Source of the DNA: Lysinibacillus agricola
GTDB lineage: Bacteria; Bacillota; Bacilli; Bacillales_A; Planococcaceae
Direction of reading: 5' to 3'
Assembly: GCF_016638705.1 (NCBI RefSeq)
Contig: NZ_CP067341.1
Span: forward strand, 2,359,501-2,423,500
Length of the DNA: 64,000 bases
Below, in pieces: positions 43,205 through 52,158 of the stretch. The number at the start of each line of letters is the position of its first letter. Position 1 is the stretch's first letter. Under the pieces are notes generated by a model that was not told where the DNA came from, did no database searches, and worked only from the letters and a program-made list of their open reading frames with translations. The translations under genes and the position numbers were made by a program.

Positions 43205-43710
43205 AATGATAGGATAAAGTAGTGAAAATCTCCCTATTTCAGAGAGCTGGTGGTTGGTGCGAATCAGTATATAGATTATCATGAATTTCGACCTGGAGCA
43301 TCTTTCATAAATCACACGTTGTGAGGAAGTGGAAGACGGTAGTGAATACCGTTATCAAATAAAGTGGTGAAGAATTTTATTCACAACTAGGGTGGTACCG
43401 CGATATATATCGTCCCTACGTATTTACGTAGGGACGTTTTTTCTTTAGGTCTTACTCTTGTTGTATTTTCACAACTAGGGTGGTACCGCGATATATATCG
43501 TCCCTACGTATTTACGTAGGGACGTTTTTTCTTTAGGTCTTACTCTTGTTGTATTTTTCATAACTAGGGTGGTACCGCGATTTTAATCGTCCCTACGTAT
43601 TTTACGTAGGGACGTTTTTTCTTTAGGTCTTGCTCTTGTTGTATCTTCATAACTAGGGTGGTACCGCGATATTTTTATCGTCCCTACGTTTTCGTAGGGG
43701 CGATTTTTAT
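43205..43710 (+). promoter_or_regulatory. T-box riboswitch with four tandem antiterminator/terminator modules
   Basis: A single stem I is visible (AGAGAGCTGGTGGTTGGTGC at 43241-43260). The GGTGGTACCGCG tRNA-acceptor bulge motif occurs four times, at 43391, 43479, 43568 and 43657, each followed by a CGTCCCTACG...CGTAGGGACG terminator and U run. Units are 88-89 bases apart. The specifier is probably UUC (Phe, 43287-43289); UGG at 43294 is an alternative. It controls the symporter gene at 43814 through uncharged tRNA. Confidence 0.92.
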
Positions 43711-43813
43711 ATGAAAGGAAGCAATTGTATGAGAAAGGAGTCACGATAGACCAATATGAATAAAGACCGAATTGTAATAAACAAAGAAATAGAAGAAGAG
43801 AGGAGATAAAGAG

Positions 43814-45151
43814 ATGGAGTCACAGCAATGGACATCAAAATTAGGTTTTATTTTAGCTGCAGCAGGTTCAGCAATAGGTCTTGGCGCGATTTGGAAGTTC
43901 CCGTATATGGCCGGTATTGGAGGTGGCGGTGCGTTCTTCCTTATTTTCATCGGTTTTACATTATTAATCGGTTTACCATTATTATTAGCAGAATTTGTAG
44001 TCGGAAGAAGTACACAAAAAGAGGCTGTTGAAGCATATAGAAATATTGCTCCAAAGACGCTATGGCCGTGGGTCGGAAAATTAGGGATTGTCACATGTTT
44101 CATATTGCTTTCATTCTACAGTGTTGTAGGAGGATGGATTTTATTATATTTATGGAATGCAATTACAGGGAGACTATGGGAAGGAAATGGTGCGTACGAA
44201 GCAACTTTTGATGAAATCATTTCTAATCCATTTTTAGCGGTTGGATCACAGCTATTATTTATTCTTCTTACTATTTTTATCGTAAGTAAAGGTGTTCAAA
44301 ACGGTGTTGAAAAAGTAAATAAGTATTTCATGCCAGCACTATTCGTTTTATTCTTTGTATTAATTATTCGTGCTCTTACATTAGATGGAGCAGGAGAAGG
44401 GGTTCGTTTCTTCTTACAACCTGATTTCTCAAATGTTACATCTGAAGTTATTTTATATGCGATGGGGCAGTCGTTCTTCTCGTTATCTGTCGGTGTAGGC
44501 GTAATGGTAACGTATAGCTCATACTTACCGAAAGAAGAAAGTTTACCACGTTCCGCATTTTCTATCGTCGGTTTAACGCTTGTGATTACATTACTTGCAG
44601 GGCTTGCTATTTTCCCGGTAGTCTTCGCATTTGGAATGGAACCATCTCAAGGGCCAGGTCTATTATTTATTGTATTGCCAGCGATTTTCAGTAAAATAGC
44701 ATTCGGAAAATTATTCTTCATTATTTTCTTGTTACTATTTTTCTTTGCAACGATAACATCAGCCATTTCAATGTTGGAAATTAGCGTTGCCTCTTTAACG
44801 ACAAAAGGTAAAGGGAAACGCGAAAAAATGGCATTGATGGTAGGGTTACTAATCTTTGTTGTAGGGATTCCATCGGCGCTTTCATTTGGCGTATTGAGCG
44901 ATGTGACATTGTTTGGAAAAACCATCTTTGATTTAGCAGACTTTACAGTAAGTAATGTTCTTATGCCACTCGGTGTATTATTAGTTGCGATCTTCGTACC
45001 GTTTAAAATGAAGAAAGATGTTTTAATGAAAGAATTGGGTGTAAGTAAAAATAAAGGCTATAAATTATTTGTATTATGGTTATTCTTACTTCGCTATATA
45101 GCACCAATTGCAATTATTATCGTATTTTTAAATGTAATTGGATTGATTTAA
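43814..45151 (+). CDS. Sodium:neurotransmitter symporter family amino acid transporter
   Basis: This 445-residue NSS (LeuT/MhsT-type) protein has about 11 membrane segments. It starts [20 protein letters not shown] and [19 protein letters not shown], the TM1 and TM2 Na+/substrate site sequence, and [15 protein letters not shown] lies in TM6. Bacterial relatives take up Trp, Phe or other hydrophobic amino acids with Na+. A T-box leader with a probable Phe specifier indicates that its expression rises when the corresponding tRNA is uncharged. GAGGAG lies nine bases before the ATG. Confidence 0.9.
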   Translation: MESQQWTSKLGFILAAAGSAIGLGAIWKFPYMAGIGGGGAFFLIFIGFTLLIGLPLLLAEFVVGRSTQKEAVEAYRNIAPKTLWPWVGKLGIVTCFILLSFYSVVGGWILLYLWNAITGRLWEGNGAYEATFDEIISNPFLAVGSQLLFILLTIFIVSKGVQNGVEKVNKYFMPALFVLFFVLIIRALTLDGAGEGVRFFLQPDFSNVTSEVILYAMGQSFFSLSVGVGVMVTYSSYLPKEESLPRSAFSIVGLTLVITLLAGLAIFPVVFAFGMEPSQGPGLLFIVLPAIFSKIAFGKLFFIIFLLLFFFATITSAISMLEISVASLTTKGKGKREKMALMVGLLIFVVGIPSALSFGVLSDVTLFGKTIFDLADFTVSNVLMPLGVLLVAIFVPFKMKKDVLMKELGVSKNKGYKLFVLWLFLLRYIAPIAIIIVFLNVIGLI

Positions 45152-45156
45152 AATAC

Positions 45157-45195
45157 AAAAGGCCCTAGCATATCGTTATGTTAGGGCCTTTTCGC
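45157..45195 (+). terminator. Rho-independent terminator after the symporter gene
   Basis: AAAAGGCCCTA (45157-45167) pairs with TAGGGCCTTTT (45182-45192). Confidence 0.85.
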
Positions 45196-45243
45196 TATCA
45201 ATTATCTGTTTGGCAATTCGTGTACTGTAAAAAAGTAAACGTA

Positions 45244-45292
45244 AAGTAACTTCAAAATATATAATAAAAGTTGATTTTGAAGTTATTTTTTG
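45244..45292. terminator. Second A/T-rich hairpin
   Basis: AAGTAACTTCAAAA pairs with TTTTGAAGTTATTT and is followed by TTTTG. It may be a second terminator for the symporter transcript. Confidence 0.5.
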
Positions 45293-45348
45293 TTTACTTC
45301 ACTTTTTTTCGGCACAAGAAGATTTGATTTTAACCGTCATCCCAAAAG

Positions 45349-45475
45349 CTGCTCAGGTCCAAAAGAAACTGATCGGGGCACCTCAAGAACTGCTCAGGTT
45401 CAAAAGAAAACTGCTCGGGTTCAAAAGAAGACCGCTCTATTCACCTAAAAAACTGCTCCGGTTCAATCAAATATA
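45349..45475. repeat. Imperfect tandem repeats of about 22-24 bp
   Basis: The unit AACTGCTCAGGTTCAAAAGA recurs about six times with drift (45349, 45370, 45392, 45414, 45436, 45458 approximately), varying CAGG, CGGG and CCGG. No frame or palindrome explains it. The rest of 45476-46137 shows no supported gene. Confidence 0.6.
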
Positions 45476-46137
45476 GCCCTCCACGGAATAAAAGCGGAAA
45501 CCAACGCAAATCAAAGCAATACCTGTCTAAAACAGATAAAATATCCAAAAAAAGAATAGCTTGACATCAAACGAAATAGCACAAACATCACAATTTTTTC
45601 TGCATATCATAATGGAGAAAGCGTTTTCTTCAATTAATATAGAAGAAAGGCACTACAATTCAATCAAGTTTGCTGAAAAATACTTGCTAATTTAAGTATG
45701 GATAAAAGGGTTCTTGCATGGTGTACATTTCGTTACTTGGTTTTATTACAACATTTGGGGAGAAGGGCATGAAACCTTGATTGGCTAATTATCTTTGGAT
45801 AGTCATGTCCGAAGAGATTCGGCATGTAGATGTTGTAATAAAGATCCACAACCTGCTGTTGAAGTGATACATCTTTATACAAGCAAAATTGTTTATATTG
45901 ATATCCACATATATTTTCGTAAAGACGTGGTTTATTTTGGCATGTCCAATCTCTCACTAAATTCTGTAAATTAGATAATTTCAGCTAGTTCAGACAAATA
46001 TTTGTACGATTATAGGAAATCCACGAAAAAAATTCGCAAAAACCTTAACTATTTCATATGAAATCCGTATAATAAATCAAACAGTGTGAAAATTGTACAT
46101 TTTCTATCGATTAATTGCGTGAATTTTTTAAATTGTA

Positions 46138-46173
46138 TTGACGTAGGGAACGATAATTTGTACACTGTGTACA
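46138..46173 (+). promoter_or_regulatory. Aspartate kinase promoter with overlapping palindrome
   Basis: TTGACG (46138-46143) and TACACT (46161-46166) have a 17-base spacer. A perfect palindrome TGTACAC-T-GTGTACA (46159-46173) covers the -10, as an operator would. No lysine riboswitch signature is seen upstream. Confidence 0.65.
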
Positions 46174-46229
46174 TTCAATTGTTTTTTGGAGGAATACATT
46201 TAATTTAAAAAGTTAGGATTTGATGGATT

Positions 46230-47588
46230 ATGATCGTATGTAAATTTGGTGGAACATCTGTAGCAAGTGCAGAACAAATTCAAAAAGTAGCAAACATTGT
46301 AAAGTCTAATCCGGCACGTAAAATCGTAGCCGTTTCAGCACCTGGGAAACGCTCTGGTGACGATATAAAGGTAACTGATTTATTAATTAATTTAGCAACG
46401 GCAGCATTAAAAAATGAAGATATTGAAGGGGAATTACAAATTGTTGTGAATCGTTTTATGGCGATTGCAGATGGTTTGCAATTAGATCATACAATTTGTG
46501 ACGTGATAGCCAAAGATTTACGTGAACGTGTACAAGGTAATAAAACGAATGAGGAATTATTTATTGATAGTATCAAAGCGGCAGGAGAGGACAATAACGC
46601 GAAGCTAATCGCAGCTTATTTCAATTCAATCGGAATGCCGGCACGCTACGTAAGTCCAAAAGAGGGTTTGGTAGTCAATGATTTACCTGAACGCACGTAT
46701 GCATTACCAGAGGCTTATGCCAATTTAGCACCTCTAAAACATACAAAAGAAATTATTGTGTTCCCAGGTTTCTTCGGTTACACTGAAGCGGGCATACTGC
46801 GTACATTTGACCGCGGTGGCTCTGATATTACAGGCTCAATTTTAGCAGCAGCTGTTGAAGCGGAGCTTTATGAAAACTTTACGGATGTGGATTGCGTGTT
46901 CTCCGCGAATCCGAAAGTCGTGAATGATCCAGTGGAAATTAAAGAAATTACGTATCGCGAAATGCGCGAATTATCCTATGCAGGCTTTTCGGTGTTCCAT
47001 GATGAAGCGTTAATGCCTGTCTACAAGATTGGGGTGCCAGTTAACATAAAAAATACAAATAATCCAACAGCCCCAGGTACTCGTATCGTACCAAGACGCC
47101 CTGCAACAGGTCGTCCAGTTACAGGTATCTCGGCAGACAGTGGCTTTTCAACTTTATATGTGTCAAAATATTTGATGAATCGTGAAGTAGGCTTTGGACG
47201 TAAGCTTCTACAAATTTTAGAAGATGAAAATATTTCATATGAACACACACCGTCTGGTTTAGACGATATTTCTGTCATTATGCGTTCAAATCAAATAACA
47301 TTAGAAAATGAAGAACGAATTCTTTCTCGTGTGAAAAATGAATTACTTGCAGATGATGTGCAGATGCGTCATGGTTTCTCTATGATTGTTATCGTAGGCG
47401 AAAATATGCGCAATAACACAGGTCTAGCGGCACGTGCTGCAACTGCGATTTCAAAAACAGGTGCAAATATAGAGATGATTAATCAAGGTTCATCTGAAGT
47501 TAGTCTAGTATTCGGTGTGCAACAAGAATTTGAAAATCAAATTTTACAAGCGCTTTATGAAGAGTTTTTTGCACATGCAAGAGTATAA
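46230..47588 (+). CDS. Aspartate kinase
   Basis: This 452-residue aspartokinase phosphorylates L-aspartate in the Lys/Thr/Met pathway. KFGGTSVAS opens the catalytic domain, with FPGFFGYTEAG, TFDRGGSDITGS and the tandem ACT domains at the C terminus (YVSKYLMNREVGF, MIVIVGENMRNNTGLAARAA). Length is that of the B. subtilis YclM (aspartokinase III, Thr/Lys regulated) class, not the 408-residue LysC. A strong GGAGG lies 39 bases upstream of the ATG with no start near it; the used ATG has only a weak site, which is odd. Confidence 0.93.
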   Translation: MIVCKFGGTSVASAEQIQKVANIVKSNPARKIVAVSAPGKRSGDDIKVTDLLINLATAALKNEDIEGELQIVVNRFMAIADGLQLDHTICDVIAKDLRERVQGNKTNEELFIDSIKAAGEDNNAKLIAAYFNSIGMPARYVSPKEGLVVNDLPERTYALPEAYANLAPLKHTKEIIVFPGFFGYTEAGILRTFDRGGSDITGSILAAAVEAELYENFTDVDCVFSANPKVVNDPVEIKEITYREMRELSYAGFSVFHDEALMPVYKIGVPVNIKNTNNPTAPGTRIVPRRPATGRPVTGISADSGFSTLYVSKYLMNREVGFGRKLLQILEDENISYEHTPSGLDDISVIMRSNQITLENEERILSRVKNELLADDVQMRHGFSMIVIVGENMRNNTGLAARAATAISKTGANIEMINQGSSEVSLVFGVQQEFENQILQALYEEFFAHARV

Positions 47589-47599
47589 GGAAATAAAGT

Positions 47600-47735
47600 G
47601 AGCAGTGGAGGGGGTCACCCCCACTGATTAATAGTCTTCACCAATCGCGCTTTTACGGGCAGTTAATGTCCCACCTCCCAACTTTGCTTTCGTTAAATGG
47701 GAGTCTTACGGCTCGTTAATGCGAGATAAACACTA
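47600..47735 (+). repeat. IS200/IS605-like end sequence, relic A
   Basis: An AGTGGAGGGGG/CCCCCACT hairpin, AGTCTTCACCAATCGCGC, TTTTACGGGCAGTTAATG and GGGAGTCTTACGGCTCG are found in the same order as in relic B. No transposase is near. It may also act as a terminator for the kinase transcript. Confidence 0.55.
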
Positions 47736-47814
47736 ATCCTTGTATTGGGTTAGTGTTTTCTTTTTGACGAGAATACGGTAAAATCGAGGGCGTACATAGA
47801 TTGGAGGGCTTTTT

Positions 47815-47997
47815 TTGAAAAAATTATCGTTTGGTATGTTTCTATCAATGATTGGCATACTATTTGTTTGTTTAACGATCATGGATATCTTACCGTCATC
47901 GACAAAAACAATGAAATTTGTCTATATCGGTATTGGCTGGGTATTTATCATTGCTGGATCCATTATTCGTTTTAAAAATTTAAAACAAAAGCAATAA
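47815..47997 (+). CDS. Small two-helix membrane protein, 60 aa
   Basis: TTG start seven bases after GGAGGG. Two membrane helices (5-26 and 35-52) are separated by a short polar turn, with a basic tail (RFKNLKQKQ). No family assigned. It is monocistronic between aspartate kinase and the cobalamin operon. Confidence 0.6.
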   Translation: MKKLSFGMFLSMIGILFVCLTIMDILPSSTKTMKFVYIGIGWVFIIAGSIIRFKNLKQKQ

Positions 47998-48016
47998 GAA
48001 ATATCTCGAAATTGAA

Positions 48017-48182
48017 TTGTTATAAAACGCAGATTTATGATACAATTTCAAAAAAATAAATAATTCGAGTATTATGAAGTTATAATGCTGTACAAAAATT
48101 CGAAAGGTTCAAATTTGGGATAGATCATTAAATTAAGGTTGAACAGTACAAATTCTTCTTTGTAAGAATTTGTTTTTTTTAT
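48017..48182 (+). promoter_or_regulatory. Cobalamin operon promoter and leader terminator
   Basis: TTGTTA (48017-48022) and TACAAT (48041-48046) are 18 bases apart. A terminator hairpin (ACAAATTCTT at 48148-48157 with AAGAATTTGT at 48164-48173, then TTTTTTTT) lies between the promoter and cbiZ. GTTCAA and TTGAAC segments near 48107 and 48139 could form an alternative stem. No B12-box is present, so the attenuating signal is unknown. Confidence 0.5.
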
Positions 48183-48208
48183 CAATGAAATGAATAGGAG
48201 GTGAGATA

Positions 48209-48892
48209 ATGCCAGTACTACGTAAGGATGATATTCATATTTCCGACCATTATGTTGCCGTCCAAACAGATTCACCGATGAAGGTCGTATCCTCGGCAGT
48301 ACATAATCCGGGCTTTGGCTTTTATACACATTTGATGAATCGTTCAGTGCCCTATACGTATGATGAACGCAAACCACAGGTAGAATTACAACGTTTTTTA
48401 AAGTCTGAGGGTTTTCCAATTGACAATACAGTTGCGATGATGACGGCTGTCTATGCCAGGTATGCAACAATTCGTGAGTTTACATATGAGGGAATTCATC
48501 TTGTCATAATGATTACGGCTGGTCTTGGCAATGCCGTCGATATTACGCGTGCCTTTCATCGTCAGGAGCAGTATCATGCTGGGACAATTAATACGTGGGT
48601 ACTAATAAATGGGAGATTGTCGGATGAAGCTTTATTTCAGGCAATGATTTCTACGACAGAGGCAAAGGTCAAGGCACTTATGGATGAGGGCATAACAGAT
48701 CCAACAACGGGTACACAAGCTACAGGTACTTCAACGGATAGCTTGTTGATTGCCTCAACAGAGGAAGGTGACTACCATCAATATGCAGGACCGATTACGA
48801 TGCTAGGAAAAGTTATTGGCCACGGTGTTTATGAAACGATGCGTGAGGCTATTCAAAAATATAAAAAAGATAAAGAGGAGAATCCTATATGA
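48209..48892 (+). CDS. cbiZ: Adenosylcobinamide amidohydrolase
   Basis: This 227-residue CbiZ-family protein has the ITAGLGNAVDI and GTQATGTSTDSLLIA motifs. CbiZ removes the aminopropanol side chain of adenosylcobinamide to yield adenosylcobyric acid, which lets cells salvage corrinoids with foreign lower ligands. AGGAGGTGAG lies seven bases before the ATG. The stop overlaps the cbiB start (ATGA), and the set reads as one operon. The cytoplasm is the expected location. Confidence 0.9.
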   Translation: MPVLRKDDIHISDHYVAVQTDSPMKVVSSAVHNPGFGFYTHLMNRSVPYTYDERKPQVELQRFLKSEGFPIDNTVAMMTAVYARYATIREFTYEGIHLVIMITAGLGNAVDITRAFHRQEQYHAGTINTWVLINGRLSDEALFQAMISTTEAKVKALMDEGITDPTTGTQATGTSTDSLLIASTEEGDYHQYAGPITMLGKVIGHGVYETMREAIQKYKKDKEENPI

Positions 48893-49845
48893 TGGTACTG
48901 ATGATTGCCTGTATCATCGGGCTTGTTTTTGATTTAATTGTAGGGGATCCTCCTAAAATGCCTCATCCAGTACGCTGGATTGGAAAGCTCATTCAATCTC
49001 AAACAGAATTATGGAATAAAGGAAGAATGAGAAAATTCCGTGGCATGGTGATGGCGCTCGCTGTAGTAGGCACAACCATGTTTGTCGTGACGGCTATTTT
49101 ACTACTAAGCTATCAGGTTAGCCTATTATTTGGCATATTGGTTGAGGGGCTACTTATTGGTATAGGACTCGCGCAGCGTAGCTTGAAGGAAGCGGCGATG
49201 GCTGTCTACGAACCGCTTGCCGAAGGGGATTTTGCTGAAGCTCGCGTGAAGCTTTCTTGGATTGTCGGACGTGATACGGAGAAGCTTGACGAAGATGAGA
49301 TTGTTCGCGGTGTTGTGGAAACGGTCTCAGAAAATACGAGTGACGGTGTAACAGCTCCATTATTTTATGCCTTTTTATTTGGAGCAATAGGGTTATGGGG
49401 CTATAAGGCAGTCAATACGTTAGACTCTATGATTGGCTATAAAAATGAAAAATATAAAGACTTTGGTATGTTTGCTGCCAAGCTGGACGATGTACTAAAC
49501 TTTATTCCAAGTCGATTAACTGGCCTACTAATGGTGCTAGGTACGAAAAATGAAACAAATGTATCTCTTGCTAAGCGCTTAAAACGTTGGGCTCAGGATG
49601 CGAAAAAGCACCCGAGTCCTAATAGTGGTTATTTAGAGGCAGCAACAGCTGTGCAACTTGGTGTACAGCTTGGTGGAAAAAATACATATCAGGGTGTCGT
49701 TTCATATCGAGCAATAATGGGCGAAAAATTAGTTCCATTAACAAAAGAGCATATTGCAACGTCTGTTATTCATATGCGCATTGCTACTTTGCTCTTTACT
49801 CTTGTTATATTAGCAGTGGAGGTGTTAATTTTTGCAATTACCTAA
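48889..49845 (+). CDS. cbiB: Adenosylcobinamide-phosphate synthase
   Basis: This 318-residue membrane protein with about five helices has the CbiB signature DLIVGDPPKMPHPVRWIG (about 12-29), VSENTSDGVTAPLFY and AAKLDDVLNFIPSRLTG. CbiB attaches (R)-1-amino-2-propanol phosphate to adenosylcobyric acid, remaking cobinamide after CbiZ cleavage. The start overlaps the cbiZ stop and the end overlaps the next gene by 14 bases, so translation is coupled. Confidence 0.93.
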   Translation: MMVLMIACIIGLVFDLIVGDPPKMPHPVRWIGKLIQSQTELWNKGRMRKFRGMVMALAVVGTTMFVVTAILLLSYQVSLLFGILVEGLLIGIGLAQRSLKEAAMAVYEPLAEGDFAEARVKLSWIVGRDTEKLDEDEIVRGVVETVSENTSDGVTAPLFYAFLFGAIGLWGYKAVNTLDSMIGYKNEKYKDFGMFAAKLDDVLNFIPSRLTGLLMVLGTKNETNVSLAKRLKRWAQDAKKHPSPNSGYLEAATAVQLGVQLGGKNTYQGVVSYRAIMGEKLVPLTKEHIATSVIHMRIATLLFTLVILAVEVLIFAIT

Positions 49846-50911
49846 TCACGGAGCAAATCCGCAAAATGTTTATCATCAGCTAGGGCTTGTTATGCCCGAA
49901 GAAGTGTATGATTTTAGTGAAAATGTCAATTCGGCAGGGCCGCCTCCGTTTGTTGAGGCACGTTGGCGGACATTTTATCCGCTTATTCAACGTTATCCAG
50001 ATCCGGACGGTGAGCCGTTTTTATCAAAGGTGGCAGCTTTTCATGATGTTCAGAAAGATTCTATATTACTAGGTAACGGTGCATCCGAGCTTTTTAGTGT
50101 TCTAGTTAGACGCTATGCCAATAAGCGTATTATTATCGTACACCCAACTTTTTCAGAATATGAACGAACATTAACAGCAGTAGGTGCTGAAATTGTGCCT
50201 GTTATAGTAGAGGATATTGTTCACTACACATTGCCGATGGAGCATCTGAAGCGTGAAATGGTGAACGCAGATGCTTTATATATTTGCACACCAAACAATC
50301 CGACGGGGGTGCTTCCAAAGAAAGAGGAGCTTCTCCAATTAATCTCTCACGGTGCAAAGGTCAATTGTGAGCTTGTCATTGATGAGGCATTTATTGACTG
50401 GGTGGATGAAGCCTATTCATTGATCCAGTATGTGGTAGAAAACCCTCATTTGATCGTCGTTCGTTCGATGACAAAAATGTATGCGATTCCAGGATTACGC
50501 CTAGGCTATTTAGTGGCGAGCCCTGTAGTTGTTGCTGAGCTAAAGTCTATCCTACCGCATTGGAACTTGAATGCCTTTGCCCTCACTATCGGTACAGGCT
50601 GTTTAGATGAACACGTTTATTGTCAGCATGCTATTGCCTATGCAAGAAAGCAGCGGGAATCGCTACAAAGCTATTTACAAAAAAATGGTTGCCAGGTAAC
50701 GAATAGTGTAACGAATTATGTATGTTTTGCCTTACCAAAAAATCAGCAAGCCGATACATTTTTTACGTATTGTTTATCAAAGGGCGTCGTACTACGTCAT
50801 ACCAAAAACTTTATGGGCTTAAATGGTGAATGGTTCCGTATCGGGATTAAAGATATTGTGGCCATGACTTATTTACAGAACTGTTTACAGGCGTGGTTTA
50901 ACGCTAATTAG
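49832..50911 (+). CDS. cobD: L-threonine-O-3-phosphate decarboxylase-like aminotransferase
   Basis: This 359-residue PLP enzyme of the aminotransferase I/II fold starts at TTG 49832 with GGAGGTG upstream. CTPNNPTGVLP, VIDEAFIDW and the Lys-containing VRSMTKMYAIPGLRLGY are seen. In cobalamin clusters this family makes aminopropanol phosphate from L-threonine phosphate for CbiB. Histidinol-phosphate aminotransferase is a paralogue; the operon context favours CobD. Confidence 0.85.
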   Translation: MQLPNHGANPQNVYHQLGLVMPEEVYDFSENVNSAGPPPFVEARWRTFYPLIQRYPDPDGEPFLSKVAAFHDVQKDSILLGNGASELFSVLVRRYANKRIIIVHPTFSEYERTLTAVGAEIVPVIVEDIVHYTLPMEHLKREMVNADALYICTPNNPTGVLPKKEELLQLISHGAKVNCELVIDEAFIDWVDEAYSLIQYVVENPHLIVVRSMTKMYAIPGLRLGYLVASPVVVAELKSILPHWNLNAFALTIGTGCLDEHVYCQHAIAYARKQRESLQSYLQKNGCQVTNSVTNYVCFALPKNQQADTFFTYCLSKGVVLRHTKNFMGLNGEWFRIGIKDIVAMTYLQNCLQAWFNAN

Positions 50912-50922
50912 GGGTGAGAAAG

Positions 50923-51531
50923 GTGACAACATTTTATTTAGTGAGACATGGCGAAACGGTGTGGAATAAAGAGCATCGGCTACAGGGATGGTTAGATTCG
51001 CGACTGTCTGAAAAAGGTATTTTACATGCAGAAAAACTTCGAGATCATTTGAAAAATTTTTCTTTTACAGCGGCATTTAGTAGTTCAAGTGGACGTGCCA
51101 AGGAAACGATGCACATTCTTGTAGGTGATCGACAGCTTCCGATATACTATGAAGATAATTTTCGGGAGATTTTTTTAGGAAATTGGCAAGGGAAAACAGT
51201 CGGGGACATCATGACTACGCATCGCCTTGATTATGAATTATATACCGATTATCCTGCACAATTCGTTGCAACCCATACCGAAAGCTTTGGTGCGGTAACG
51301 GAACGAGCGATGTTTACGTTAAAAAAGATTGCAGAAAAATACCCGGAGGACAATATCATAATTGTATCCCATGCTGTAACGATTAAATGTATTATAAACG
51401 CCATTTTAGGCAGAAGCATCGATCAGCTTTGGGCAGCACCATTCATTAATGGTACAAGTGTAACGATCATTGAACAATTCCAGCAACAATGGGTCGTTAA
51501 AGATATCGGTAACATTCAACATTTACAATAG
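50923..51531 (+). CDS. cobC: Histidine phosphatase, probable alpha-ribazole phosphatase
   Basis: GTG 50923 follows AGGGG by eight bases, giving about 202 residues. The phosphohistidine motif FYLVRHGETVWN opens the protein, EIFLGNWQGK carries the acid and IIVSHAVTIKCII the second His. In this operon it likely dephosphorylates alpha-ribazole phosphate or cobalamin phosphate. A second such enzyme is encoded at 52908, so the division of labour is unknown. Confidence 0.85.
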   Translation: MTTFYLVRHGETVWNKEHRLQGWLDSRLSEKGILHAEKLRDHLKNFSFTAAFSSSSGRAKETMHILVGDRQLPIYYEDNFREIFLGNWQGKTVGDIMTTHRLDYELYTDYPAQFVATHTESFGAVTERAMFTLKKIAEKYPEDNIIIVSHAVTIKCIINAILGRSIDQLWAAPFINGTSVTIIEQFQQQWVVKDIGNIQHLQ

Positions 51532-51543
51532 GAGGCGTAACCA

Positions 51544-52119
51544 TTGCCACTGATTTTCATTACAGGGGGAGTACGCAGTGGTAAATCCCACTTTGCTGAA
51601 AAAGCGGCTGTTACTCACTATCAAACAAAGTTCATGCAAGCACAACGACTTATTTATATTGCTTCTGGAGTAGCGATGGATCGTGAAATGGAGAAGCGGA
51701 TAATGCGACATCAGGCAGACAGACAAGCGCAAAATATCGAGTGGCTTACGATAGAAGCACCTTATGAAATCGCAGGTACATTGCATAAACTGACCGATGG
51801 AGATATCGTGTTATGGGACTGTGTGACTACATGGCTGACAAATGCATTTTATGAGGGTTATGACATGGGGACTCCCTGTGTGGAACAACCAGGCTGTTTA
51901 GAGGAGAAGCTTCGTGTTTTAAAAAAGGCAGTAGGGACGTTACTTGAGAAAAGGGTGACGTTTTTTGTCGTCTCGAATGAATTATTCGATGAGCCTCCAT
52001 ATATAAACGAGGAAGTTGAATTATATCGACAAATGCTCGGACAATTACATCAATGGTTCGTTTCTATAGCGGATGAGGCGTATGAAATTAATTATGGTAT
52101 CGTAAAGAAGTGGAAATAA
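51544..52119 (+). CDS. cobU: Adenosylcobinamide kinase/guanylyltransferase
   Basis: This 191-residue protein starts at TTG 51544, nine bases after GGAGG. The P loop is FITGGVRSGKSHFAE, and RIMRHQADRQAQNIEWLTIE carries the guanylylated His region; LWDCVTTWLTN follows. CobU phosphorylates adenosylcobinamide and transfers GMP to give AdoCbi-GDP, the CobS substrate. It matches the full-length family. Confidence 0.92.
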   Translation: MPLIFITGGVRSGKSHFAEKAAVTHYQTKFMQAQRLIYIASGVAMDREMEKRIMRHQADRQAQNIEWLTIEAPYEIAGTLHKLTDGDIVLWDCVTTWLTNAFYEGYDMGTPCVEQPGCLEEKLRVLKKAVGTLLEKRVTFFVVSNELFDEPPYINEEVELYRQMLGQLHQWFVSIADEAYEINYGIVKKWK

Positions 52120-52158
52120 TGAACGCGCTTAGAAAATTAAAAGAAGGCAGGCAAGACG

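Noticed and set aside
45733-45957. Minus-strand 74-codon frame starting with GTG
   Set aside because: No Shine-Dalgarno, no recognisable family and an A+T-rich noncoding context; it could be a relic but is not supported as a gene.
45966-46229. Lysine riboswitch before aspartate kinase
   Set aside because: The conserved core elements of the L box are not present; a promoter with an overlapping palindrome is seen instead.
48072-48470. 132-codon frame antisense to cbiZ
   Set aside because: It lies opposite the clear CbiZ coding frame and has no start context.
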